Shown here: in pieces, positions 15,867 through 24,215 of the stretch
Position numbering within the stretch: the first letter of the stretch is position 1
Layout: every line of letters begins with the position of its first letter
Source of the DNA: Bacillota bacterium
GTDB taxonomy: Bacteria > Bacillota > Clostridia > Acetivibrionales > DTU013
Direction: 5' to 3'
DNA: 31,356 bases
Assembly: GCA_023418915.1 (NCBI GenBank)
Contig: JAEZYU010000056.1
Span: forward strand, 1-31,356
The notes under the pieces: generated by a model
Seen by the model: the letters and a program-made list of their open reading frames with translations, nothing else
Told to the model about the DNA's origin: nothing
Database searches by the model: none
Position numbers and translations under genes: made by a program

Positions 15867-16670
15867 ATGTGCGTGGAAAAGGATAACAGGTACGACATTA
15901 TAGACATGCATGCCCATATTTTCCCTGAGAAGATCGCAGAAAAAGCTGTTGATTCAATAGGAAAATACTATGGTGTCAAAATGAGGCGCAATGGTACAGT
16001 GGATGGTCTGCTCGAAAGCGGACGCAATATAAATGTGAGCAGATATGTAATACACTCCTCCGCTACGACTGTTGAGCAGGTGAAAGCAATAAATAATTAT
16101 GTTTCAAGCGTCCAGACAGCTCATTCTGAATTCGTAGGGTTCGCAACACTGCATCCGGGACTGCGGGATGCAGGAGCTGAAGTAGAAAGGATAATCAGCC
16201 TCGGGCTGAAGGGAGTGAAGCTGCACCCCGAATTCCAGCACTTTTCAATTGATGATGAAGATATGATGCATGTCTATGAAGCTGTGGAGGGCAAGTTGCC
16301 AGTGCTGGTACATATGGGTGATCAGAACGTGGATTCATCCAGTCCCGTCAGGCTGGCCCGGATACTAGACAGATTTCCGGGGCTCACCGTCATAGCAGCC
16401 CATTTTGGCGGTTACCGTATGTGGGATCTGTCATGTAAATACCTCATTGGCAAAAATCTATACATGGATACCTCCAGCACGCTGGAATTCATCAAACCGG
16501 AACGTGCAGTCGATATGATACGGAAACATGGAGTGGATAAAATGCTTTTCGGCTCGGATTATCCGATGTGGGATCACAAAGAGGAGTTGGAGAGATTCCT
16601 GGCGCTGGACCTGACAGAAGAAGAGCGAAGGGCTGTCCTTTTTGGCAACGCAAACAAGCTTCTCTCGTAA
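15867..16670 (+). CDS. Amidohydrolase-superfamily (COG2159-like) hydrolase or decarboxylase
   Basis: The 267-aa product is a TIM-barrel amidohydrolase: DMHAHIFPE supplies the HxH metal pair, followed by GVKLHPEFQ, LVHMGD, IAAHFGG and the late LFGSDYPMW Asp. This pattern fits the COG2159 group, which includes ACMSD-like decarboxylases and uncharacterised hydrolases. The substrate is unknown. ATG 15867 is only 2 nt after AAGAAGG; GTG 15873 (third codon) has better spacing and may be the real start. It ends before a strong hairpin shared with the converging xylanase gene. Confidence 0.85.
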   Translation: MCVEKDNRYDIIDMHAHIFPEKIAEKAVDSIGKYYGVKMRRNGTVDGLLESGRNINVSRYVIHSSATTVEQVKAINNYVSSVQTAHSEFVGFATLHPGLRDAGAEVERIISLGLKGVKLHPEFQHFSIDDEDMMHVYEAVEGKLPVLVHMGDQNVDSSSPVRLARILDRFPGLTVIAAHFGGYRMWDLSCKYLIGKNLYMDTSSTLEFIKPERAVDMIRKHGVDKMLFGSDYPMWDHKEELERFLALDLTEEERRAVLFGNANKLLS

Positions 16671-16710
16671 GCATAACACTTATACTGTCTCGATATAAAA
16701 TGGAACTATC

Positions 16711-16742
16711 AGGGATGCTGCAAAGCTTGATGCAGCATCCCT
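16711..16742. terminator. Strong hairpin between converging genes
   Basis: AGGGATGCTGCA and TGCAGCATCCCT form a perfect 12-bp stem with an 8-base loop, 41 bp after the amidohydrolase stop and 46 bp after the xylanase stop. It fits a bidirectional terminator. No clean T-run follows on either strand, so RNA-end protection is also possible. Confidence 0.55.
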
Positions 16743-16788
16743 ACTATCTACGCATATATTCCGGCAAAAGCATGAATAACGCACAACG

Positions 16789-18027
16789 CTATATAGTGAC
16801 TTCACAGGGTTTTGAGTCCTTACCGATGTAGATCTTTATTGCTTCGCCTCTTACATCAGCTTCGTATTCACCGATAAAGCCGCTGATATTGACAGCTCCG
16901 GTCTCATCAGTTACCAGGTCTGCCGGCTTTGTCCACCACTCATCCTTAATGAGGCGGCGCAGCGCTTCGTACGCAGGCTTCGGCTTACTGTCGGCTGTTA
17001 TCAAGCCGGACGGCGCCTTCAGCCAGCCCCCGTCGATAAAGCCCCACCAGGTGATCGATTCGATGTTAGGATCTTCAAACAAAGTCCTGTAATGTGTCTC
17101 CAATTCACACGCCTGTCTTTCAAGACCGTCAGGCGTTGATGGCCACTCATCCACAACATAATCATTGAGATCTACTATTTCCGGAGGCATTATTTTACCT
17201 GAAACAAGAGTGTTTTCTGTGAAGTGGAGGGGCAGCTTGAATCTGGAATACCGTTCCAATATCTCCTGCGTTTTTTCCACTCCCCAGTAACCCTGGTGCA
17301 TGTGAGACTGTATACCGATGGCATCGATAGGTATCCCTGCCTCCAGGCAGCCTTCTATCAGGATGTCGTAAGCCTCGGAGGTTTCAAAATCATTTATGAG
17401 CAGCACAGCATCCGGATTTGCCTTCTTTGCAGCCTGGAACATCTCTCTTACTGTACGTATGCGGCCAAGCTCCTTACATAGCCGCGTGATGCCGTTGTCA
17501 TATTTGTTGAAGATCGGCATAATGACCACTTCATTGATGACATCCCATAAATCTACGATGCCTGTAAAATTTGTTACATCACGGCGTATCCTGTTCAGCT
17601 GTACCGCAAGGATATCCTTGTTGCTCAGGTCCATGAGCCATGGAGCAGTCGCAGTATGCCAGCAGAGCGGGTGACCTTTGAGAGTAACACCATGGTCAAT
17701 CAGCCACTGTGAGGCCTTTTTGGTTCTCACTGTGTCCGGATTGCCCCTTACAGGCTCAAATCGTCCCCAATAGAACGGAAGTGTAGCATAATTGAACAGT
17801 TCGAAAAATAATCTAAACCTCTCTTGGGTCAATTCCTTTTCGCTGCCCTGCAATTCTCCGTTCGCATAGGGTATTGCACTGAATTCAGTGCAGCCGAACA
17901 AAAAACCGTGACGGGTTTGTCTGACTGTTATCGACTGATTCCTAACCGGTGTTCCGTCCTTCCTCAAAAATGTTACCTTCCTGCTTCCCTTTCGGTGCCA
18001 AAGACGATCATTCAGTTCATTACCCAT
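16789..18027 (-). CDS. Glycoside hydrolase family 10 (endo-1,4-beta-xylanase), cytoplasmic
   Basis: The 412-aa product shows GH10 motifs: LKGHPLCWH, WDVINEVV with acid/base Glu166, and LHFTENT with nucleophile Glu271. GIQSHMHQGYW and the ITWWGFIDGG strand complete the barrel. There is no signal peptide, so it probably trims imported xylo-oligosaccharides. An N-terminal beta-rich segment (about 10-50: VTFLRKDGTPV, ITVRQTRHGFLFG) and a C-terminal segment (about 355-412) flank the barrel. ATG 18027 follows a GGGAGG site; the longer frame from 18072 has none. No xylan transporter or other xylanase is in the window. Confidence 0.88.
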   Translation of the reverse strand: MGNELNDRLWHRKGSRKVTFLRKDGTPVRNQSITVRQTRHGFLFGCTEFSAIPYANGELQGSEKELTQERFRLFFELFNYATLPFYWGRFEPVRGNPDTVRTKKASQWLIDHGVTLKGHPLCWHTATAPWLMDLSNKDILAVQLNRIRRDVTNFTGIVDLWDVINEVVIMPIFNKYDNGITRLCKELGRIRTVREMFQAAKKANPDAVLLINDFETSEAYDILIEGCLEAGIPIDAIGIQSHMHQGYWGVEKTQEILERYSRFKLPLHFTENTLVSGKIMPPEIVDLNDYVVDEWPSTPDGLERQACELETHYRTLFEDPNIESITWWGFIDGGWLKAPSGLITADSKPKPAYEALRRLIKDEWWTKPADLVTDETGAVNISGFIGEYEADVRGEAIKIYIGKDSKPCEVTI

Positions 18028-18109
18028 AAGAAACCTCCCTTTTCGATAGTTTGTCATATGACGAGACTGCATAATGAGATGCTTCTACAATACCTGTTAT
18101 AACGCGTCG

Positions 18110-18967
18110 TTATTTATTTGAAAAAGCTGCCTGATCCGGGTTTGGACTTGACCTCGGCCCGATTTCCGGAAATCTGTGCTCTATAGCCGCTAGCGATATT
18201 TCCATGTCCTCCTCGGCTTCCAGCTCCGTCATACATCCGACAGCAACCAGATCGCACGGCCTTATGGTATTCCAGACGAAGCTTAGCCCGACGTATGGTG
18301 TCACTCTGCCGGCAGCCATCGGCTTGATGGTCATTACCGGTTTTTTTGCATTATGAATGACCTTTGCAATGTATTCTACCTCGACCTGCATCAGGAATCC
18401 CATGCAGTTATATATCTGGATATATGTTTCCACATCATACCCGTTTGCGTCTGAATATATGATCAACTCAGGCATATGAGCTGAAAGACCCGGTATCATG
18501 CCCTGCTCCCTGATCATTTTTGTATACTCATCCAGCCTTTCTATTGTCTCCGAATCCTTTCTTACCAGCTGTTCTACGCTGGAGTGGTGCAGCAGGCAGA
18601 AGTGTGATCCTGCTTCGGCGCTTCGTTTTATCGTCTCATAGGCTTGCTTCCTTGATATTACATCGTTTTTAACATTTATTATCGGTGTGTCTATCATAAT
18701 CATACGCTTGCCTGTGATATCCTGAGCGTACCTGATAGCATCGAGCATCAGCGGCTCTGTGCTTATAGGTCCCATAACAGTATCCACACCGTGCCCGAGA
18801 AACTTTCCCAGCAGGGGGAACATGGCCTCCTTTGTAGAGTTGGATGATTTAATTAGGCTGTCTGCGGCAGGGCTCCTGTGACTCCAGCCAAGCATCCAGT
18901 TGGTCCCTATGATCATTCTTGACAGGGAGATTCCGCTTACATCGGTCCTCGGAAACATTTTCAACAT
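18110..18967 (-). CDS. Aldo/keto-reductase-like TIM-barrel protein
   Basis: This 285-aa protein is of uncertain function. Alternating strands and helices suggest a TIM barrel. The C-terminal half (PVMTIKPMAAGRVTP, then CDLVAVGCMTELEAEEDM) resembles the C-terminal barrel of aldo/keto reductases, but I cannot place a complete Asp-Tyr-Lys-His tetrad. A GGGGG tract lies about 8 nt before ATG 18967. A 6-bp-arm inverted repeat (18099-18113) overlaps the stop codon, and a dispersed repeat copy (19004-19034) lies just upstream of the gene. Treat the enzyme class as a guess. Confidence 0.55.
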   Translation of the reverse strand: MLKMFPRTDVSGISLSRMIIGTNWMLGWSHRSPAADSLIKSSNSTKEAMFPLLGKFLGHGVDTVMGPISTEPLMLDAIRYAQDITGKRMIMIDTPIINVKNDVISRKQAYETIKRSAEAGSHFCLLHHSSVEQLVRKDSETIERLDEYTKMIREQGMIPGLSAHMPELIIYSDANGYDVETYIQIYNCMGFLMQVEVEYIAKVIHNAKKPVMTIKPMAAGRVTPYVGLSFVWNTIRPCDLVAVGCMTELEAEEDMEISLAAIEHRFPEIGPRSSPNPDQAAFSNK

Positions 18968-19003
18968 TTCTTATACCCCCCGAGCGATATTTGTTGATTC
19001 TAT

Positions 19004-19034
19004 TATAACGCATCGTTCAAAAGAAAAAATTCGA
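19004..19034. repeat. Dispersed repeat: TTATAACGCATCGTTCAAA
   Basis: This block in the gap between the MBL and TIM-barrel genes recurs with small changes at 28882-28912 and 28936-28960, and more loosely inside the terminal array (about 30927-30960). All lie in intergenic DNA. Confidence 0.6.
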
Positions 19035-19041
19035 TAAACCA

Positions 19042-19692
19042 TCACTTGAGAAGAACACCCTTGATTGAATTATCCAGCTCCCTGATGAAAATTTCACCAT
19101 CCTCCATTGTACCTGCAACATCCGCATAATGCATCGGGACAGCGACCTTCGGCGCTATTATTCCCGCTGCCTCCGCCGCCTCCTTTGCCGTCATTGTATA
19201 GGTGCCTCCGGCAGGAAGAAACGCTGCGTCAGCACTTATTTCCTTCATTTCAGGTATGATATCCGTGTCCCCTGCAAAGTAGTATGCTGCACCATCAATG
19301 TAAACAATATATCCGACCCAATTGTTTTCCTTGCCGTGGAACCTTTTGCCGATATTGTACATTGGCACTGTCTTGAATCTAACTCCGCATACCTCATAGC
19401 TTTCAGACGGCATAACAGTTAATATATTAGTGTATCCCGCTTCTACAAGCTGATCATAGCAGCTCTCAGGCGCAACCAATATTGTTTGTTCACATACCAG
19501 CTTGTTTATGTCATCTGGCGAAAGATGATCACTGTGGCTGTGTGATATGAATATGATGTCTGCATCCCTCGTATACCCTTCGACTCTGTAAGGGTCAAAA
19601 TAAATAGTCTTTTCCCGTTTTATACGGATTGTTGCATTTTTAAACAAACTTACTCCGTTAAGCAAACTTTCATTAGAATTCAAGCCCTGCAT
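19042..19692 (-). CDS. MBL-fold metallo-hydrolase (UlaG/UPF0173-like)
   Basis: The 216-aa product has the metallo-beta-lactamase signature H51-S-H53-S-D55-H56, a later YFAGDTD strand supplying the bridging Asp, and a C-terminal VPMHY His. Its size matches the UPF0173/UlaG-like group of small cytoplasmic hydrolases; the substrate is unknown. ATG 19692 is chosen because GGGAGG is upstream; the TTG at 19719 is not supported. It lies 45 bp after the MutS-like gene in the same direction, so the two and the upstream LtaS-like gene may form an operon. Confidence 0.85.
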   Translation of the reverse strand: MQGLNSNESLLNGVSLFKNATIRIKREKTIYFDPYRVEGYTRDADIIFISHSHSDHLSPDDINKLVCEQTILVAPESCYDQLVEAGYTNILTVMPSESYEVCGVRFKTVPMYNIGKRFHGKENNWVGYIVYIDGAAYYFAGDTDIIPEMKEISADAAFLPAGGTYTMTAKEAAEAAGIIAPKVAVPMHYADVAGTMEDGEIFIRELDNSIKGVLLK

Positions 19693-19737
19693 TGTTTTCG
19701 CCTCCCTGTTAATTTTCAAGCTTCTGCACCCGATATT

Positions 19738-21540
19738 TTATCCATCCAGATCAATGCCTACCATTTTCATCAGGTACTTTGCATTGGTCGTCATGCTTCT
19801 GCCTGACCGCAGCTTATAGTCGAACCTGATTTCATTATTGACATATTTCTCCGTAAAGTGATAATTCTTGATACTCACACGTTCATCCTGCTCAAGCTCG
19901 CACAACTCAAAGTCATGAGTAGATATCAGTCCTAAAATCCACTCCCTGCTTAGATTTCTAAGTACACTTCTGGCGCCTGTTATCCTGTCACGGGAATTGG
20001 TACCCATGAATATCTCATCTATCAGGTATATCATCGGCTGCTTCTTATGAGAATAATCTATGATCATTTTCACTCTGAGCAGTTCGGCATAAAAGGTGGA
20101 AATTCCTCCATTGAGATCATCATGCACACGCATAGAGGTAAATATATCCATTATGCCGCATTCAAGCCTTTTCGCAAATACGGGCGCACCGGCATATGCA
20201 AGCACAAGATTGATGCCTACCGTTCTAAGCAGCGTCGTCTTGCCTGACATGTTTGAGCCGGTTATCACACATGCGCCTTTTTTGAGCATGAAATCGTTCC
20301 TGACACATTCTTTTTCAAGTATCAGCGGATGGCCGACCATAATTGCGTCAAATTTTAACCCGGTTTCACAAATTGCCGGAAATGCCCATTCGGGATGCAA
20401 ATGCCCTATCACTGCCAGACTTGACAGCGCTTCCATTTCTCCGACAGTCTCAAGCCATTTTCTTATGTGCCTGCCGTACTGCTCCTTCCATTCATCCATA
20501 GCAAATGCACAGTGATAATCCCACAGGAGTATTATGTTGAGTAAAAAGTACAATACCGTGCTGTACTTTAAATCCACAGCATTTGCGATACCCTCAAGCC
20601 TTTTGAGTGATGCGGATGAGGCTCCGCCTTCAGCAAAAAGCTGCCTTTTCAGCTTATCTAGGTATCCATCTTGAAAATCCTCATTTTCTATACAGGCAAG
20701 GAGATTTGTATAAGCCCCCAGATGCTTTCTCATTCCATACACAGCATTTACCGTCTCTGTATTCTTTTTGAAGCCTGCGGCAAACATTGCCATCTGAAAG
20801 GTAAGCAGCAATACCGGCACAAACATCGGAACAGGAGCTCCAAGTGACCAAAGTACAAATGATAATATCGTAAGAAAAGGCATTATATAAAACAGATTGA
20901 TCAGCCGCTTGTCCTTCAGGCGGCTTGATTTTAGTTCAGTATACTGAATCAGTTTTTCAGGGTCGTTTGAAACATCCTTTGCCAGCATGCCTTCGCTTTG
21001 CAGTTCTTGACAGAAATCAAGCTTAAGTATCAGCTCCTTTACGGCACTCTGCCTGTTTCGTAAAGAGCCGAGGGTTTTATCCGGACCGGAAAGCAGCCCT
21101 TCAAGTGCATTTCTGCCGTAACAGGTATTCGCGGTGCTTATCCATTGGTACAGTGACTTAGGACCGAAAATGTCAAGGTCGTTTACATAAGGATGCTGCT
21201 GATCTTCAAAATCCTCTCCGCAGTCGCTGAACTTTGTCCACCCTGAGCGAAGCCTTTCCATATACATGCGGTTTACCTCCGCCCTGCATTTGAGCCTCGC
21301 CTGTTCATGTGACAGTCTGCTGTGGTGGACTATCAAATATATGAATACAGAAAGAGAAACCAGTATTGCAAGTGATCCGGCAAGAGCACCGGCTCTTATA
21401 AAGAGAAAAACACTCAGCGCAGCTCCCAGCAAAAACGAAACAAGCCGCAAGTTGCTAAATACATTTGCCTGTCTTCTCTTTTCCTCTTCCACTTTAGTGT
21501 ACTTATTGAAACGCTTCTCAAATTCTGCAAATCCATCCAT
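19738..21540 (-). CDS. Membrane-anchored MutS-like ATPase
   Basis: The 600-aa product ends in a complete MutS ATPase domain: Walker A GSNMSGKTT (428-436), a DDLNGGISTFYAEL segment (474-487), Walker B MIYLIDEIFMGTNS (503-516) and STHD (540-543). Upstream, DLDIFGPKSLYQW (121-133) and YGRNALEGLL resemble the lever and core (domain III). The mismatch-recognition domain I is absent. Instead there are hydrophobic stretches near 34-72 and 212-257, each able to form two spans, so the protein should sit in the membrane with its ATPase in the cytoplasm. It starts 27 bp after the LtaS-like gene. Its role is unknown and is unlikely to be ordinary mismatch repair. Confidence 0.85.
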   Translation of the reverse strand: MDGFAEFEKRFNKYTKVEEEKRRQANVFSNLRLVSFLLGAALSVFLFIRAGALAGSLAILVSLSVFIYLIVHHSRLSHEQARLKCRAEVNRMYMERLRSGWTKFSDCGEDFEDQQHPYVNDLDIFGPKSLYQWISTANTCYGRNALEGLLSGPDKTLGSLRNRQSAVKELILKLDFCQELQSEGMLAKDVSNDPEKLIQYTELKSSRLKDKRLINLFYIMPFLTILSFVLWSLGAPVPMFVPVLLLTFQMAMFAAGFKKNTETVNAVYGMRKHLGAYTNLLACIENEDFQDGYLDKLKRQLFAEGGASSASLKRLEGIANAVDLKYSTVLYFLLNIILLWDYHCAFAMDEWKEQYGRHIRKWLETVGEMEALSSLAVIGHLHPEWAFPAICETGLKFDAIMVGHPLILEKECVRNDFMLKKGACVITGSNMSGKTTLLRTVGINLVLAYAGAPVFAKRLECGIMDIFTSMRVHDDLNGGISTFYAELLRVKMIIDYSHKKQPMIYLIDEIFMGTNSRDRITGARSVLRNLSREWILGLISTHDFELCELEQDERVSIKNYHFTEKYVNNEIRFDYKLRSGRSMTTNAKYLMKMVGIDLDG

Positions 21541-21567
21541 ACATTTTCCCTCACGATCACGCTTCCC

Positions 21568-23439
21568 TTACTGTGCGGCCGCTTCCCTGTCCATCAGCAT
21601 ATAGTACTGTAATTTGCTGTATGTCTCTATCATATCCTTAGTCTTTTTCGATGGCTTGTCTGTGAAGCTATCTCTTTCCTTGAAGAAACGGCTTGTGATT
21701 ACAGGCAGTTCATCCTCAAGCAGCGACAGATAGTTGAAATAGCTGCCCCCATTGATGCCTGCCGCTCTCAACAGCTCAACGCCAAGGTAGTTAGAGCTGA
21801 TCTGAGGCCCCTTGCCCCTTTTCACAGATATTCCGTTTTCCAGCAACAGCCCTTCAGCCTTTTTATTAGTCAATATAAAGTAAGGCGTCTCATACTTGTT
21901 AAGGTATTCCTCCAGCGCTCCATCCGGGTCAATATCAAAGCCAAGCGTTTTGTAGCCTATATCGTTTTCCCCGAGATACGGCAGGTGATCTGCGAAATAA
22001 AGGAATACGATCGGCTCCTCAGACTCCATTATAGAATCGACAAGCCAGCCAAGAGCATTGTCACAGCGCATCAGACCATACAGATAATTGTTCAGGATAT
22101 TATATGTGGATTCATCAAGCTTGTCAGATTTCTTCAATATCTGCGGGTAACCAAGATCCTTCTTTGAGTAGGGACCATGGTTGTCTATGTCGACCACAAA
22201 CTGGAAAAACGGCCTTTGTGGCTCTTTGTCAAGATGCTCTTTGAATTTCTCCAATATAAACTCGGCAGTATCCCTGTCTGATATATACCCATGGTTAATC
22301 TCCACCTTGTCCAGATCTATATCATTCTTGAAATAAATATTGTCAAAACCGAAAAAATCATAGACATTCACTCTGTTATAAAACCATGAATCACCGGGAT
22401 GGAACGCCATCGCAGCATACCCGTGCTTTTTGAGCACCCTGGCCAGCGAAAAAGTATCACGCCTTATATAATATGAATATGGACTGGTCAACTCCGGCAT
22501 TATCGGCATGGAATGCCCGGTCAGAAACGAAAATTCCGTGTTTGCCGTCCCGCCTCCGAACACGTTGGTAACGATCCTGCCGGAAAACGCATATTCCTTT
22601 ATCCGATTGAAGTTGGAGAGAGGGTCATACCCCTCATTAAATTCGATCCCCGGGATCCTGTCGATATCATAAAACGCCTCACCCATCACCGCTATTATGT
22701 GGGGCATCTTTACACTGCTTACAGGCCAGGTTGGGCTGTCATAATTAGACAGTGCCTGCTGTGCCGCTACCTTGTCATAACCGTCTGGCTTTATGGATCG
22801 GTATGTCCCGGTGCGTACCAGGAACGAGTATATGAATCCGCGGGATTTGTAAAGATTCACCCTGGAATAAATAGACCCCGTCACCTTGAAGCTGTCATAC
22901 AGAGCCGTATCCTTGTATATTCCGGTATATGACAGTGCAAACAGTGTTATTGCGGCAGCAGAGCCTGCTATTCTTACAGGCCATTTCAGCTTCTCCGACC
23001 TGAAAAATATGAATAGCACCGCACTGATGAGGAGCCAGAACGCAAGGCTCAATATAGTTATTCTGTCGAAGGGCAGCTCAGTTATGCGTACGACTGCGGC
23101 TGCTTCTGTTCCCAGCAGTATATCGGCCGGTGTAAATGGTTCCTCCCTGAGCTCCATCATAAAACGATTGATTATATGCATTATAATGTACAGACCACCG
23201 CCCAGACAAAATGATACCCAGTGACGTGAGCTGATATGATAGATCAGGAGCATGAATAGCGTCAGCGGCAGCATATTCAACAAAAGCAAACGTGGTACTG
23301 CTGTATATCTGCTTATATTGATCATGTCAACCACATCAGATAACAGAATCCCTATAACAGACGTAATAAACGACAACAGTATAACGACCAGTATATTAAT
23401 TGCATAATTCCTAATGTCTATATGTACCCTTTTTACCAC
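21568..23439 (-). CDS. LTA-synthase-like membrane sulfatase-fold transferase, short form
   Basis: The 623-aa product has about five N-terminal membrane spans (13-36, 49-70, 76-92, 127-147, 155-172) and an extracellular sulfatase-fold domain. Glu254 (VMGEAFYD), Thr298 (GGGTANTEF) and Asp484-His485 (FADHLPYLG) match the LtaS metal and nucleophile pattern. It likely transfers phosphoglycerol or another phospho-group to a surface glycan or glycolipid. The start is GTG at 23439, after a GGGAGG site about 10 nt upstream. It leads a likely operon with the MutS-like and MBL genes. It differs from the 11599-13962 protein in lacking the acidic linker and in its nucleophile motif, so the two probably have different acceptors. 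Confidence 0.87.
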   Translation of the reverse strand: MVKRVHIDIRNYAINILVVILLSFITSVIGILLSDVVDMINISRYTAVPRLLLLNMLPLTLFMLLIYHISSRHWVSFCLGGGLYIIMHIINRFMMELREEPFTPADILLGTEAAAVVRITELPFDRITILSLAFWLLISAVLFIFFRSEKLKWPVRIAGSAAAITLFALSYTGIYKDTALYDSFKVTGSIYSRVNLYKSRGFIYSFLVRTGTYRSIKPDGYDKVAAQQALSNYDSPTWPVSSVKMPHIIAVMGEAFYDIDRIPGIEFNEGYDPLSNFNRIKEYAFSGRIVTNVFGGGTANTEFSFLTGHSMPIMPELTSPYSYYIRRDTFSLARVLKKHGYAAMAFHPGDSWFYNRVNVYDFFGFDNIYFKNDIDLDKVEINHGYISDRDTAEFILEKFKEHLDKEPQRPFFQFVVDIDNHGPYSKKDLGYPQILKKSDKLDESTYNILNNYLYGLMRCDNALGWLVDSIMESEEPIVFLYFADHLPYLGENDIGYKTLGFDIDPDGALEEYLNKYETPYFILTNKKAEGLLLENGISVKRGKGPQISSNYLGVELLRAAGINGGSYFNYLSLLEDELPVITSRFFKERDSFTDKPSKKTKDMIETYSKLQYYMLMDREAAAQ

Positions 23440-23703
23440 TAGTGATTAACCTCCCAAAAATCCATTGTCATGCTATTTTCTGCATCAAGGCTTCGCACTA
23501 TTCTCATTGAACGCACTATCTTCACCTTACTTGCCGGCTAAGTACCCTTACCAAGGGAATTATATCAAAGCTGCCATAAAAATCAAACCACCCGTTTCCT
23601 CATTTCCCTCCTATACTCTCATTTGTCTCCTTTCATAACCGCAAGTCTCCTTTACTGTAATCTATACAAGAGCTGTACTGGTCCGCTGTCCATTGGTGTG
23701 AAT

Positions 23704-23808
23704 TAGACAGAAATTACAGTATGGGACAAAAACCCGAGAGAAAATGATACCCGTCCTATTTACGATCTCCTCATACCAACTAATGAATGTTTTCCTTGAC
23801 TTTTGTCA
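23704..23808. mobile_element. Degenerate copy of the inverted-repeat element
   Basis: 23704-23727 matches a terminal repeat of the array elements at about 20 of 24 positions (ends GTATGGGAC). A decayed inverted partner (CTTGACTTTTGTCA) ends near 23808. The interior does not match the other copies. The right end supplies TTGACT, a possible -35 box for the T-box transcript. Confidence 0.4.
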
Positions 23809-23824
23809 GCAATAATATTACTAT
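23796..23824 (+). promoter_or_regulatory. Candidate promoter of the metG T-box transcript
   Basis: TTGACT (23796-23801) and TACTAT (23819-23824) with a 17-bp spacer would start the RNA near 23831, shortly before the T-box stem I. The -10 match is modest, and TATAAA at 23822 is an alternative with poorer spacing. Confidence 0.4.
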
Positions 23825-23854
23825 AAATGGAACAATACAGTATATGGTAAATGC

Positions 23855-24165
23855 AATGAAGAGAAGAGTAAGTCATCGATGACAATACAGAGAGGCTCCT
23901 CGGGTTTGTCGCCCAGGCTGAGAGGGAGCATGGAGCAGATGACTGAAGATGGTCTCTGAGCTTTTCGCAGCGAACCGGCTGACAGGCCCTTTAGCATGCG
24001 ACGGATGCGCCCGATACAGCGCCGGGGAATGGCATACAGTCGTCAAACTTGTATAAGTTCCTGCTGAGGCCGCAGCTGTGAAGCATCGGCGAACCGGGGT
24101 GGTAACGCGAAGCATAATGCTCTCGTCCCCAGGATGATATCCTGGAGGTGAGGGCTTTTTATTTT
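23855..24165 (+). promoter_or_regulatory. T-box riboswitch, methionine specifier
   Basis: This leader precedes metG. The antiterminator T-box is GGGGTGGTAACGCG (24096-24109). Its TGGT can pair with the ACCA end of uncharged tRNA-Met, whose discriminator is normally A. AGTA at 23867-23870 and CTGAAGATGG at 23943-23952 fit the two sides of a specifier loop, giving ATG (23949-23951) as the specifier codon, which agrees with the downstream gene. Uncharged tRNA-Met should favour the antiterminator and allow readthrough. The exact 5' limit is approximate. Confidence 0.9.
24119..24165 (+). terminator. T-box regulated terminator
   Basis: 24119-24135 pairs with 24139-24155 (about 17 pairs, several G-U and one mismatch) around a GAT loop, followed by TTTTTATTTT. 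Its 5' arm includes the CGTCCCC that would otherwise pair with the T-box, so the two structures exclude each other. Confidence 0.85.
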
Positions 24166-24215
24166 GGTTGGCAATCAGGCTGTACAGCATCAATAAAGAA
24201 AGGAAAGTGTATTAT

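Noticed and set aside
19738..21540. MutS-like protein as housekeeping mismatch repair MutS or MutS2
   Set aside because: It lacks the mismatch-binding domain of MutS1 and the Smr domain of MutS2, and has membrane segments instead.
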